Shown here: positions 55,834 to 64,000 of the stretch, in pieces | Layout of the letters: every line of letters begins with the position of its first letter | Numbering within the stretch: the first letter of the stretch is position 1 | Assembly (NCBI RefSeq): GCF_014489075.1 | Contig: NZ_JACTGR010000001.1 | Coordinates: 1,054,001 to 1,118,000, forward strand | Direction: 5' to 3' | DNA: 64,000 nucleotides | From: Sphingomonas sp. JC676 | Lineage (GTDB): Bacteria > Pseudomonadota > Alphaproteobacteria > Sphingomonadales > Sphingomonadaceae | Position numbers and translations under genes: made by a program | Notes under the pieces: generated by a model | Databases searched by the model: none | Told to the model about the DNA's origin: nothing | What the model saw: only the letters and a program-made list of their open reading frames with translations

Positions 55834-55896
55834 GGGCGGGGATTTCTACTTACCAGGGGAAAATCGGGACTGGCAGATAGTGCCCGATGCCGTATC

Positions 55897-57903
55897 ATGT
55901 CCAGCATGCTGGGATCGGTGATAAAGAGCGCGTTATTGCTCGCCGGAGTCTCCGGGCTCGCGGCCTCGCAACTCTCGCAGGAGCAGTTGCAAGGGTATCG
56001 CGCTGCACTGACGGGCGGCTTCGTCCCGGCAGCACAGGCGCAGACCAATTCGCTTTCCGATGCGCTGGTCGAATGGACGCGCCTGCGGCAATCGGACAAT
56101 TACGCCTTTTCCGATTACGCCAATTTCCTGCTGATGCATCCGGGCTGGCCGGGCGAGACGGGTCGGCGCGCCGCAGCGGAAACGGTGCTCGACAGCGGCA
56201 CCTGGGCGCCGGCGCTGGTGATCCGTTTCTTCGAGCGATTCCCGCCGCTGACATCGGCCGGACGGTTGCGCTATGCCGAGGCGCTCTCGGCATCGGGGCG
56301 GCAGGGCGAAGCGAACGAGCAGGCGCGGCGCGCCTGGCGGGCCGGGCAGCTCCGGGCCAGCGACGAGAGCAGGCTGATCGGGAGCTTCTCCAGCGCGCTC
56401 GGCACCGCGGATCATGACGCGCGCGAGGATATGCTGCTCTGGCAGGGCGCAATCGGCGCGGCGCAGCGCCAGCTTGCCTTCACCTCCTCCTTGAAGCGTG
56501 CGCTGTTCGAGGCGCGGATCGCTTACCGGACCAAGTCAGCGGATCTTTCGATCAAGGCGGCGGCCGCCGAGACGATGGGGCGAAACGATCCCGGTTATAT
56601 CGCCGATCGCGCGCGCTGGCTGCGCGACAGCAACCAGAGCCCGGCGATGCGCGCATATCTCGCACAACCGCGCCAGATGAACGGCTTCCCGGGTGACGGT
56701 GAGAAATGGTATGAAGTCCTGCTCGCCGCGGCGCGCGGCGCGGCGGCGGACGGGCAATACAGCCTCGCCTATCAGATCGCCTCGCAGGTCGATGACGCCT
56801 TCCCCGCGGGCACCGACATCAGCGGGCTGCCGCTGGGCGAGCGCGACGATTATACCAGCCTGGTGTGGCTGGCAGGGCAGACCGCCTATTACAATCTTTC
56901 CCGGCCACGCGACGCGATCGCGATGTTCGACCGCTATTCGCGCGGATCGCGCTCGCCCCAGACCCAGTCCAAGGGACTCTATTGGGCAGGCCGCGCCGCC
57001 GACGCCGCGGGGGATACGGCCGGCGCCCAATATTATTTCGCCCGCGCGGCGGGTTTCCCCGATCTCTATTATGGCCAGCTCGCCAATGAGCGGCTGGGAC
57101 GCGCGCTCCAGGGACCGGCGCTGAGCGGCAAGGCAGCGGATCCGGCGGCGCGCGACGCCTTTTATCGCAAGGAGACGGTGCGCGCCGCGCAGCTGCTCGG
57201 AACGATGGGCAATCGCGACGACCAGGGGCTGTTCATCCGCCAGATCGCGCAGGACGCCAAGACCGACAACGACCATATCCTGGCCGCCGAGCTGAGCCGC
57301 ACGATCGGGCGGCCCGATCTGGGCGTGATGGTGGGGCGGAGCGCGCTGCAGAACGGCCTATCCGACTATACCGCCGCGGGCTATCCCTCGGTGCCGGTGC
57401 CTGCGACGCAGCAGGAATATTGGTCGATGATCCACGCGATCGCCCGCCAGGAGAGCCAGTTCAACCGCGACGCGGTGAGCCATGCCGGCGCGCGCGGGCT
57501 GATGCAGCTGATGCCGGGCACGGCGCGCGAGACTGCGGGCAAGTTGGGGCTGAGCTACAATCCGGGCTCGCTCAACGCCGATACCGACTACAATATCCAG
57601 CTCGGATCGACCTATCTCCAGCGGATGCTGACCTATTATGGCGGCAATTATCCGCTGGCGGTGGCGGCGTACAATGCCGGGCCGGGCAATGTGAACAAGT
57701 GGATCCGGGCCAATGGCGATCCGCGCCTGCCGGGCGGTGACATGGTCAAATGGGTCGAGCAGATCCCGATCTTCGAGACCAAGAACTATGTCCAGCGCGT
57801 GCTGGAGAACGCCGTGGTCTACGACCTGATGAACCCCGAGCGCGCGCGCAGCCGCGGGCCGGCGAACCTCAGCTGGTATCTGGGCAAGAACCGGCCCGGT
57901 TGA
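55897..57903 (+). CDS. Soluble lytic transglycosylase, Slt70 type
   Basis: 668 residues. An N-terminal signal segment is followed by a long alpha-superhelical U domain (about residues 60-490) and a C-terminal SLT domain with catalytic Glu in IARQESQFNRDAVSHAGARG, LMQLMPGTARETA and AVAAYNAGPGNVNKW. It cleaves glycan strands of murein with an anhydro end. ATG 55897 or 55906. It diverges from dapA and is followed by a palindrome pair before greB. Confidence 0.93.
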   Translation: MSSMLGSVIKSALLLAGVSGLAASQLSQEQLQGYRAALTGGFVPAAQAQTNSLSDALVEWTRLRQSDNYAFSDYANFLLMHPGWPGETGRRAAAETVLDSGTWAPALVIRFFERFPPLTSAGRLRYAEALSASGRQGEANEQARRAWRAGQLRASDESRLIGSFSSALGTADHDAREDMLLWQGAIGAAQRQLAFTSSLKRALFEARIAYRTKSADLSIKAAAAETMGRNDPGYIADRARWLRDSNQSPAMRAYLAQPRQMNGFPGDGEKWYEVLLAAARGAAADGQYSLAYQIASQVDDAFPAGTDISGLPLGERDDYTSLVWLAGQTAYYNLSRPRDAIAMFDRYSRGSRSPQTQSKGLYWAGRAADAAGDTAGAQYYFARAAGFPDLYYGQLANERLGRALQGPALSGKAADPAARDAFYRKETVRAAQLLGTMGNRDDQGLFIRQIAQDAKTDNDHILAAELSRTIGRPDLGVMVGRSALQNGLSDYTAAGYPSVPVPATQQEYWSMIHAIARQESQFNRDAVSHAGARGLMQLMPGTARETAGKLGLSYNPGSLNADTDYNIQLGSTYLQRMLTYYGGNYPLAVAAYNAGPGNVNKWIRANGDPRLPGGDMVKWVEQIPIFETKNYVQRVLENAVVYDLMNPERARSRGPANLSWYLGKNRPG

Positions 57904-57911
57904 TTCTATCC

Positions 57912-58019
57912 ATCATCCCGGCCGAAGTGCCGGGATCCACATATCCGCATTCGAGCAGCAGGGGGGTCGAACGGCGCTCCCAGCCGCACCGTGGACCCCG
58001 GCACTTCGGCCGGGGTGAC
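57912..58019. repeat. Inverted pair of REP-like palindromes
   Basis: Copies at 57912-57940 (ATCATCCCGGC, GCCGGGATCCA) and 57991-58019 (the inverse, with GTGACC/CCCCGGC ends) face each other across 50 bases between the slt and greB genes. Both cores read CGAAGTG or its complement, so this pair is more alike to itself than to the others. Confidence 0.9.
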
Positions 58020-58049
58020 GAAGGATGCGTGGCGGGCTAATCCCAATTC

Positions 58050-58526
58050 ATGGACCGTCCCAACTATATCACCCCCGCGGGCTATGCGGTGCTCAGGGCC
58101 GAATATGACGCGCTGCTGGGCGACGAGCGGCCCAAGCTGGTCGAGGTGATCTCCTGGGCCGCCGGCAATGGCGACCGCTCCGAGAATGGCGACTATATCT
58201 ATGGCCGCAAGCGGCTGCGCGAGATCGACCGGCGGCTGGGCTGGCTATCGAAGCGGATGAAGGCGGCCAAGGTCGTCGATCCGTCGCAGCAGCAGGACCG
58301 CAGCCGGGTCTATTTCGGCGCGACCGTCACCGTTGCCGACGAAGACGATAATGAGCGAACGATCACCCTGGTCGGCGACGACGAGACCGATGCCGGCAAG
58401 GGGCTGATCGGCTGGAGCGCACCATTCGCCCGTGCCCTGCGCGGCGCGGCGGTGGGAGATCTACGGCGCGTGACGTTGCCGGGGGGCGAGCGCGAATATG
58501 AAGTGATTGCCGTCGCTTATCCCTGA
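58050..58526 (+). CDS. greB: Transcription elongation factor GreB
   Basis: 158 residues. The N-terminal coiled coil has the sequence RPNYITPAGYAVLRAEYDALL and the tip acidic motif region NGDRSENGDYIYGRKRLREIDRR with two acidic tip residues; the C-terminal FKBP-like domain has LIGWSAPFARALRGAAVGD. GreB promotes cleavage of backtracked RNA in RNA polymerase. ATG 58050. It is 31 bases after a palindrome pair. Confidence 0.95.
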   Translation: MDRPNYITPAGYAVLRAEYDALLGDERPKLVEVISWAAGNGDRSENGDYIYGRKRLREIDRRLGWLSKRMKAAKVVDPSQQQDRSRVYFGATVTVADEDDNERTITLVGDDETDAGKGLIGWSAPFARALRGAAVGDLRRVTLPGGEREYEVIAVAYP

Positions 58527-58645
58527 GCGCCACGCGACGGAGCTTGCCTTAGCTGCGGCGAACCGCATGGGCGCCCCCTCCCCTTGCCCGCCAAGCTGCT
58601 AAGGTAGCGTCGGCCGAGGTTCCCGGCCGAGTAAGCGTGGGGTCT

Positions 58646-58924
58646 ATGACAGTACAACGAATTTACGTGACTGGACGCGTGCAGGGCGTGGGCTATCGCG
58701 ACTGGGTGGTGCGCACCGCCCAGCGCACCGGGCTCACCGGCTGGGTGCGCAATGTGAGGGATGGGCGTGTCGAGATATTGGTCTCGGGCGAGGAGGAAGC
58801 GCTGAACGCGCTGGTCGAGGGATGCCGCGTAGGTCCGCCACTGGCACGCGTCGATCATGTCGAGAACTACCCTGCGGACGGGGAAAAGGCACACAAGGGC
58901 TTCACCAAGCGCTTCACGGCCTAG
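58646..58924 (+). CDS. Acylphosphatase
   Basis: 92 residues, all of a single acylphosphatase domain. RIYVTGRVQGVGYRDWVV contains the catalytic Arg and the phosphate-binding loop, and WVRNVRDGRVEILV the catalytic Asn. It hydrolyses acyl phosphates such as 1,3-bisphosphoglycerate or carbamoyl phosphate. ATG 58646 fits the family; GTG 58637 is a longer option. The stop is followed by a DoxX gene. Confidence 0.93.
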   Translation: MTVQRIYVTGRVQGVGYRDWVVRTAQRTGLTGWVRNVRDGRVEILVSGEEEALNALVEGCRVGPPLARVDHVENYPADGEKAHKGFTKRFTA

Positions 58925-59036
58925 CGCGAACGGAAACGATCGGTTTCAGCTCGCCGGGTTGATAAAGCTGCCGGGGCATGAACATATTCCACTCTCGAAA
59001 CGGCACGGCAGTCGTGCTCGAACAGGAGTGATATCC

Positions 59037-59435
59037 ATGCCCATTCCAGCAAGCTGGTCGTCCCAACTGCTGAGCCTGCTGCGCATCGTCGCCGGACTTG
59101 CGTTCATGCAGCATGGCCTGTCCAAGTTTTTCGGCTTTCCTCCGTCGCCGATACCCTTTCCATCGCCGCTGCCGCCGATTCTGATCACGGCGGGCACGAT
59201 CGAACTCGTCGGAGGCGCGTTGCTCGTGCTCGGGCTGTTCACCCGGCCGGTGGCGTTCATCGCGTCGGGCATGTGCGCAGTCGGCTACTTCCTGGCGCAC
59301 GCGGGCGTGGGCATGAAGTTCTTCCCGCTGGTCAACCAGGGGGAGACCATTCTGCTCTATACTTTCATCTTCCTGTATCTCGCCGCTGCCGGCGGTGGCG
59401 CGTGGAGTGCCGACGCGCTGCGCAGCAAGGCGTGA
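59037..59435 (+). CDS. DoxX family membrane protein
   Basis: 132 residues. Four membrane segments: LLSLLRIVAGLAFMQHGLSK, PILITAGTIELVGGALLVLG, VAFIASGMCAVGYFLAHA and ILLYTFIFLYLAAAGGG. FMQHGLSKFFGF is characteristic of the DoxX family. ATG 59037 with AGGAG eight bases upstream; the open frame begins earlier inside the acylphosphatase gene. It is the second DoxX protein of the window. Confidence 0.88.
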   Translation: MPIPASWSSQLLSLLRIVAGLAFMQHGLSKFFGFPPSPIPFPSPLPPILITAGTIELVGGALLVLGLFTRPVAFIASGMCAVGYFLAHAGVGMKFFPLVNQGETILLYTFIFLYLAAAGGGAWSADALRSKA

Positions 59436-59436
59436 G

Positions 59437-60165
59437 GTGATCGACGGCCTGCCCACCGGCAACGTCGCCCTGTTGATCGACGCGGACAATGCATCGCCCG
59501 CGTCGATCGACCCGGTGCTGACCGCGCTCGCCGATCTGGGCACGGTCAATATCCGGCGCATCTACGGCAATTGGAGCAAGCCCGCGCTCAAGGGCTGGAC
59601 CGAGGTCGCCTTGCGCTTCGCGCTCGAGCCGCAGCAGCAGTTCGACCTGACCAAGGGCAAGAACGCCACCGACATGAAGATGACGATCGACGCGATGGAC
59701 CTGCTCGCGGGCGGGCGCGTCACCGGGTTCGGGATCATGTCGTCCGACAGCGACTTCATGCCGCTGGTCACGCGGCTGCGGCAGGACGGGCTGGTCGTCT
59801 ATGGCTTCGGCCGATCGACCACGCCCGAGGGTTTCCGCGAGGCGTGCAACCGCTTCATCGATGTCGATACGCTAGAAACCACCAAGGCCGCCGAAGTGCC
59901 GCGCGTTGCGACCGCCGCGGCGGCGGAGAAGCCAGGCGCGGTGGACCAGGAAGTCGTCAAGCTGCTGATCGACGCCTATCAGAACGCCAAGCGCGACCCG
60001 CAGGGCTTTGCGAGCCTGAGCGAAGTGGGCCAGCGCGCCGCCAACCGATCGAGCTTCGACACCCGCAATTACGGTTTCGCGCGCCTGTCGGACCTGTTCG
60101 AGGCGGTGCCGGGCTTCGTCGTCGACCGGCGTGACGGCGGCGCTTTCGTCAAGCGGGTGCGGTAG
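59437..60165 (+). CDS. NYN domain protein with C-terminal OST-HTH (LOTUS) domain
   Basis: 242 residues. The N-terminal NYN (LabA/PIN-like) nuclease domain has ALLIDADNASP, TDMKMTIDAMDLLA and FGIMSSDSDFMPLV, the acidic residues of the metal site. After residue 170 a winged-helix OST-HTH domain follows (VVKLLIDAYQNAKRDPQGFASLSEVGQ, NYGFARLSDLFEAVPGFVV), which binds RNA. It probably acts as an RNA-processing or RNA-decay factor. The start is GTG 59437, one base after the DoxX stop; an earlier ATG lies inside that gene. Confidence 0.85.
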   Translation: MIDGLPTGNVALLIDADNASPASIDPVLTALADLGTVNIRRIYGNWSKPALKGWTEVALRFALEPQQQFDLTKGKNATDMKMTIDAMDLLAGGRVTGFGIMSSDSDFMPLVTRLRQDGLVVYGFGRSTTPEGFREACNRFIDVDTLETTKAAEVPRVATAAAAEKPGAVDQEVVKLLIDAYQNAKRDPQGFASLSEVGQRAANRSSFDTRNYGFARLSDLFEAVPGFVVDRRDGGAFVKRVR

Positions 60166-60168
60166 GGC

Positions 60169-61101
60169 TCAGCCGCTGCCGCCGCACGGGGCGATCGCCG
60201 ACATCGTGTCGAGCATCGCCTTGCGGACCTGGGCCGGCGGCATCTTCGCCAGTTCCTGGAGAGTGTGCTTCTCGCCGAGCAGCTGGGCGATGCGATAGCC
60301 GACATAATAGCCGAAGCGCGGCGGGAAGACCTTGCCGCCTGCCCCGCCCATGAAGAACTCTCCAGCGTCCTCCTGCGAAGTCGAATCGAACTTTGCGCGG
60401 GTTAGGCAGATCGCACCCGCGAGATGCGGCTCCACTTCCGCCCGCATCGGCCGCGGGATGGTGAGCAGCAGTGCGCGATCGTCGGCACCCGGGTTCATCT
60501 TCGACGCGACATAGACCGCCAGGCCCTCCTGCCAGAGCGAGCACCACAAGGCCTCGCAATCGGGGAAATAGCTGGCGTGGTAGAAATGGAAGAGCTCGTG
60601 ATCGAGGAACGGGCCGATGGTGGCGGTATCGTGGATGCGCGCAATCACGTCGGCGCCGAACACCGCGACGGTCTTGCCGCGCAATTCGCGCGTGCCGCCG
60701 TCCATCTCGCCGAGCGAATGGAGCAGGTAGATCGGCATGGTTGGGGCGTAATCAGGGAAGAAGCGGCGGAAGCGCGCGGTGCCGCTGGCATAGGCGGCGG
60801 AGAAATCACGCGCCGTCGCGAGGAACTTGTCGCGGGTCGCGGGATAATCCGCCAGCGCCTTGGCGACACGGGCATTGTACTTCTCTTCGGTCGCGCCGTA
60901 GCGCGGCTCGTAGAAGCCGGGGACCAATGCATTGAAGCGCTCGCGGAACAGCTTCACGCGCTCGTCCGGTCCCGTCGTGGCAGTCTCGGCAGCGAAGCGG
61001 TCGAACGCATCGGTATAGGACGCGAAAGCAGGCACGGGTTGTGCGTGGGCGATCGCCGGGGCGGCCAGCAGGAGCGCGAGCAGGAGACGCAGCATCGTCA
61101 T
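60169..61101 (-). CDS. Secreted zincin-like protein of unknown function
   Basis: 310 residues. Signal peptide LLLALLLAAPAIAHA. The middle carries FLDHELFHFYHASYF (HExxH) and, about 35 residues later, WQEGLAVYVASKM, where a Glu suits the third zinc ligand of a gluzincin. The rest is not recognised. ATG 61101 overlaps the stop of the gene before it (ATGA), so the three genes from 62245 to 60169 are translated in a chain. Peptidase activity is inferred from the motif. Confidence 0.75.
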   Translation of the reverse strand: MTMLRLLLALLLAAPAIAHAQPVPAFASYTDAFDRFAAETATTGPDERVKLFRERFNALVPGFYEPRYGATEEKYNARVAKALADYPATRDKFLATARDFSAAYASGTARFRRFFPDYAPTMPIYLLHSLGEMDGGTRELRGKTVAVFGADVIARIHDTATIGPFLDHELFHFYHASYFPDCEALWCSLWQEGLAVYVASKMNPGADDRALLLTIPRPMRAEVEPHLAGAICLTRAKFDSTSQEDAGEFFMGGAGGKVFPPRFGYYVGYRIAQLLGEKHTLQELAKMPPAQVRKAMLDTMSAIAPCGGSG

Positions 61102-61586
61102 TTGCGGATCTCCTCGGTGCACTGGCGCATATAGTCGAACGCCGGGCCGGCATCGGCGAGCGGCACGTCCAGGGCTATCCTCGGCGCCGCAAAGCCCAGA
61201 CCAAGCGTGGCCCGGAGTGGCGTGAGGCGCGGATCGCCGGCGCCCTTCAGGAACAGCGAGAACCCCCGCCCTCTCCTCGCCAGGCCGGTGGCGGCGTAGA
61301 CCGCGTCAGAACCCGCGAGCGACAGGCGCACCTCGAGGCTCGCATCCGCGGCGATATGGCCCCAGGCCGGATTTTCCACGGCGATATAGAGATCGGTGTC
61401 GCGCGGGTTGGTCGAGAACGACACCGATGCACCGCCCACGCTATCATTGACCATCCAGCAATCGCCCTGGAAGCCATAGACGCTCCAGGCACCAAAGCTT
61501 CGCTGGGGATAGGTTTCGAGCGAATCCTGTGCGGACGCCGGCGTGGCGAGGAAAAGCGTAATCGCAGCGAAGGCGACGGCCCTCAT
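61098..61586 (-). CDS. Secreted protein of unknown function
   Basis: 162 residues. Signal peptide VAFAAITLFLATPASA, then a beta-rich protein with a Cys in GFQGDCWMVNDS and another near the end (RQCTEEI) that could pair. FSTNPRDTDLYIAVENPAWG and AVYAATGLARRGRGF look like strands of a small sandwich. No family recognised. ATG 61586 overlaps the stop of the preceding gene (ATGA). Confidence 0.7.
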   Translation of the reverse strand: MRAVAFAAITLFLATPASAQDSLETYPQRSFGAWSVYGFQGDCWMVNDSVGGASVSFSTNPRDTDLYIAVENPAWGHIAADASLEVRLSLAGSDAVYAATGLARRGRGFSLFLKGAGDPRLTPLRATLGLGFAAPRIALDVPLADAGPAFDYMRQCTEEIRK

Positions 61587-62245
61587 TGCGGCCGGATCGC
61601 GCTGCAATCGCCGCCGCGCTTCTGGGCGAAGCCGCCGCCATAATAGCCGAGTTCGGCGCGATCGGCCTTGCCGATCTGGTAGCGGATCTTGCGCTGGTCG
61701 CCTGTCGTCACTTCGACCGTCCAGGCGTCACGGCCATCCACCTGTTCGCTGCCGACCACGTCGAGCGTGAAGTCGCCGAGCCCCTTGTCATATTGGTAGA
61801 AGGGCAGCTCGAAATGCGCGCCCTGGGCGAGCGGCAAGGCGGCGAAGGTCAGGCCCCAGAGATTGCCGTCCCAGACCGGGCCAGCGAACGCGGTTTCGAC
61901 CGGCTCCGCGCCGGGGCGCGTAGTGATCGCCTTGTCCGCCGCATAGGCGACGCGGACATGCTCGACCCCGGACTTGCGGCTGTCCATCGCAATCGGACGG
62001 AGATCCGACCGGCGCAGCAGGAAATGGTCGCGCAGGTCGAACTTGCCGTCGCCGATGCGCTGGTGGACGACGACGTCCCAGGCGGGCGCGCCGTCGGCGG
62101 TGGTGGCACTGATCTTCTGGAAGGTCGCGCCCATCACCGCATCGCCGCGCATGATCGCGTAGCAGGTGGTAGAAGGCTTGAGCACCGACCCGTCGACGAC
62201 GGGCACGGCCGCTTGGGCGAAGGCGAGCAGGGCGAGGATCGGCAT
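61583..62245 (-). CDS. Secreted protein of unknown function, DUF3108-like
   Basis: 220 residues. Short signal (ILALLAFAQAAVP). Long beta strands with alternating hydrophobic residues (FELPFYQYDKGLGDFTLDVV, DAWTVEVTTGDQRKIRYQIG) and the motif of a lipocalin-like or DUF3108-like barrel suggest a periplasmic or outer-membrane-associated ligand-binding protein. First gene of a coupled set of three; ATG 62245 because the open frame above it is the antisense of the next gene. Confidence 0.65.
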   Translation of the reverse strand: MPILALLAFAQAAVPVVDGSVLKPSTTCYAIMRGDAVMGATFQKISATTADGAPAWDVVVHQRIGDGKFDLRDHFLLRRSDLRPIAMDSRKSGVEHVRVAYAADKAITTRPGAEPVETAFAGPVWDGNLWGLTFAALPLAQGAHFELPFYQYDKGLGDFTLDVVGSEQVDGRDAWTVEVTTGDQRKIRYQIGKADRAELGYYGGGFAQKRGGDCSAIRPQ

Positions 62246-62337
62246 GGCGCTTTTCCTATCGCCGCTTGCGGCGCCGCGCCATAGTGTTTTACGTGCACAA
62301 TACGGCGGAAGGCCAGCCGCACGGACGGGACGGGCGC

Positions 62338-63141
62338 ATGTCGAGATTTCTGATTGGGCTGACCCTGGCGACACTGACAGGTATCGGCACCGCGCAAGCG
62401 CAGGAGCTTCGCCCCTTCTGCGCGGACCGGCCGGGCCTCGATACGCCGGCATGCACCGTCGATGCGGGTCATGCGATCGTCGAGCTGGGTGGCCTCGACT
62501 GGACGCGCGCGCAGGACAGCGCCACGCGCTCGGACACATGGACGGCGGGCGATCTTCTGGTCCGCGTCGGCGTTACCGACAGCATGGAGATCCAGGCCGG
62601 CTGGACCGCCTTCGGCGCGGAGCGCACCCGGGATCGTGTGACCGGAGCGACCATGCGGAGCAGCGGCGTGGGTGATGTCACTTTGGCCGTCCGGCAGAAT
62701 GTCTCGCACCCCGACGGGTCCGGATTTGCTGCCGCGCTGATGCCGTTCGCGACGCTGCCGGTCGGCGGCGAGACGATCGGCGCTGGAGATTGGGGGGCTG
62801 GCATGATCCTGCCCTTGAGCTACAGCCTGAATGATGTCTTCGGCATCAGCCTGACCCCCGAGATCGATGCCGCCGTCGATAGCGACCGACGCGGGCGCCA
62901 CCTTGCTTATGGCAGCGCGATAGGGCTGAGCGCGGCGATCAGCTCCAAATTGAGCGGCGCGCTCGAATTCCAGGCGGTACGCGACAGGGATCCGGACGGA
63001 CACAGCACCGAGGAGTTGGCGAGCCTGTCATTCGCATGGCAGCCGAAAAAGGGATTGCAGTTCGACACCGGCGCGGTCGCCGGGTTGAATGCCGCCAGCC
63101 CCGATGTCGAACTCTATGTGGGCGTGGCGCGACGGTTCTGA
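62338..63141 (+). CDS. Outer-membrane transporter-like protein (MetA-pathway type)
   Basis: 267 residues. Signal peptide FLIGLTLATLTGIGTAQA, then a beta-barrel-like sequence with RPGLDTPACTVDAGHAIVELGG, GDLLVRVGVTDSMEIQAGW and a last strand ELYVGVARRF ending in Phe. This resembles the outer-membrane transporter family linked to phenol degradation (PF13557-like), now known as a general group of small barrels. It probably sits in the outer membrane. ATG 62338; the open frame upstream has no ribosome site. Confidence 0.75.
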   Translation: MSRFLIGLTLATLTGIGTAQAQELRPFCADRPGLDTPACTVDAGHAIVELGGLDWTRAQDSATRSDTWTAGDLLVRVGVTDSMEIQAGWTAFGAERTRDRVTGATMRSSGVGDVTLAVRQNVSHPDGSGFAAALMPFATLPVGGETIGAGDWGAGMILPLSYSLNDVFGISLTPEIDAAVDSDRRGRHLAYGSAIGLSAAISSKLSGALEFQAVRDRDPDGHSTEELASLSFAWQPKKGLQFDTGAVAGLNAASPDVELYVGVARRF

Positions 63142-63149
63142 GTTCCGTC

Positions 63150-64000
63150 TCAGCGCTTGATGAAATCGACAAAGGCGCGCAGCGGCGCCGGCAGATGCCG
63201 CCGCCCGGGATAGTAAAGGAACGGCCCCGAGAATTCCTGCCACCATGGCTCGAGGATCGGCTCCAACGCGCCGCTGTCGATGTGCGGACGCAGCCAGCCC
63301 TCGAAGAGATGGATTACGCCGAGGCCGCCGATCGCGGCGCTTACCGCCAGGTCCACCGCCGCGCCGGACTCGACGATCAACGGCCCCATGGGATCGATCC
63401 GTACGATCTCGCTTTCCCGTTCGAACTCCCAGATTGGCATCGACCCGCTCGAAAAGCGCCCACGCAGGCAGGCATGGTCGAGCAGGTCACGCGGATGCTG
63501 TGGGCGGCCGTGCGCGTCGAGATAGGCGGGCGCAGCGGCGGTGGCGAAGCGCTGCACGCGCGGGCCGATCGGCACCGCTATCATGTCCTGTTCGAGGCGT
63601 TCGTCATAGCGGATGCCGGCGTCGCATCCCGCCGCCAGCACATCGACGAACCCATCCTCCACCGTCACTTCCAGCCGGATTTCGGGATAGGCCTTCAGGA
63701 ACGGCGTGACGATCGACGGGAGTACCAGATTCGACACGCTGGCGGGCACGTTGAGCCGCAGCGTTCCCGCGGGACGGTCGCGAAAGGCGTTGACGATGTC
63801 GAGCGCGGCCTCGACTTCGCCCAGCGCAGGCACGAGCCGCTCGAACAGCCGTGTGCCCGCCTCGGTCGGCGCAACGCTGCGGGTGGTGCGATTGAGCAGC
63901 CGCACGCCCAGCTTCGTCTCGAGCCGACGGACCGCCTCGCTGATGCCCGAGGCAGAGCCGCCGCCGGCACGCGCAGCGTCACGGAAGCCGCCCGCGCGGA
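63150..64000 (-). CDS. LysR-type transcriptional regulator (N terminus beyond window)
   Basis: 283 codons are in the window; the start lies past its end. The visible part begins inside the winged helix (DAARAGGGSASGISEAVRRL), continues LLNRTTRSVAPTEAGTRLF and has a C-terminal effector-binding domain of the PBP2 fold. GTLRLNVPASVSNLVLP marks the start of that domain. It resembles the CrgA/DhcR-like LTTR branch. The HTH is slightly unusual at GGGSASGIS, which stands where SPSALSR-type residues are usual. It faces the outer-membrane protein gene. Confidence 0.9.
   Translation of the reverse strand, partial: RAGGFRDAARAGGGSASGISEAVRRLETKLGVRLLNRTTRSVAPTEAGTRLFERLVPALGEVEAALDIVNAFRDRPAGTLRLNVPASVSNLVLPSIVTPFLKAYPEIRLEVTVEDGFVDVLAAGCDAGIRYDERLEQDMIAVPIGPRVQRFATAAAPAYLDAHGRPQHPRDLLDHACLRGRFSSGSMPIWEFERESEIVRIDPMGPLIVESGAAVDLAVSAAIGGLGVIHLFEGWLRPHIDSGALEPILEPWWQEFSGPFLYYPGRRHLPAPLRAFVDFIKR

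Overview
The window is a GC-rich, gene-dense chromosomal segment of an alphaproteobacterium, most likely a sphingomonad (Sphingomonas or a close relative). The pointers are the gene content and protein style (CckA, Sphingomonas-like DapA-SmpB and BamA-RseP-Dxr-CdsA-UppS-Frr-PyrH-Tsf-RpsB blocks, PEP-CTERM proteins), a GAAC-N7-GAAC type LexA box upstream of recA, and fabZ directly after an OmpH/Skp gene with no lpxD or lpxA around it. The last point fits a lineage that replaces lipopolysaccharide with glycosphingolipids. There is no prophage, no CRISPR array, no rRNA and no complete insertion sequence. One tRNA gene (tRNA-Ser, UGA) is present.

Layout. 1-8.9 kb: hflX (cut by the window start), an MBL-rhodanese fusion, mazG, a membrane-anchored aspartic protease, a second MBL hydrolase, tatD, metG, a small unknown gene and holB. 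8.9-12.2 kb: peptidoglycan genes (D,D-carboxypeptidase, rlpA, mltB). 12.2-17.2 kb: a looser accessory stretch with two PEP-CTERM proteins, tRNA-Ser, a DoxX protein, a decayed DUF1080 pseudogene, a His-rich mini-lipoprotein and a PilZ protein. 17.2-29.2 kb: a long minus-strand housekeeping block from rpmE back to rpsB, with many 1-4 base gene overlaps. 29.3-34.6 kb: a small membrane gene with a candidate SOS promoter, pssA-psd, a hydrolase, an AAC(6')-like acetyltransferase with a leaderless-type promoter, a PmtA-like methyltransferase and icd. 34.6-38.6 kb: a K+/H+ antiporter, secreted unknowns and an esterase homologue without its catalytic serine. 38.6-46.8 kb: alaS, an M50 protease, a Tat-exported M24 peptidase, a dicarboxylate/amino-acid symporter, a broken mini-gene, a GST and a DUF1801 protein. 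46.9-53.3 kb: recA, a single-domain receiver, cckA and an M13 peptidase. 53.4-58.5 kb: DUF2062, smpB, a GIY-YIG cassette, dapA, a Slt lytic transglycosylase and greB. 58.6-64.0 kb: acylphosphatase, DoxX, a NYN/OST-HTH protein, an operon of three secreted proteins, an outer-membrane protein and a LysR regulator cut by the window end.

Findings most worth following. (1) A family of short palindromes (GTCAYCCCGGC-spacer-GCCGGGRYCCA), seven copies seen, six of them arranged as three inverted pairs. One pair brackets a GIY-YIG nuclease gene inserted between dapA and smpB, so the whole looks like a small REPtron-like mobile cassette. (2) A LexA-type box sitting exactly between the -35 and -10 of a promoter for a 70-residue membrane protein, a candidate SOS-induced division inhibitor. 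(3) A canonical EF-hand loop inside an OmpH/Skp periplasmic chaperone. (4) An esterase-fold protein with Arg at the nucleophile position. Nothing here was compared with a database; family calls rest on motifs and general knowledge.
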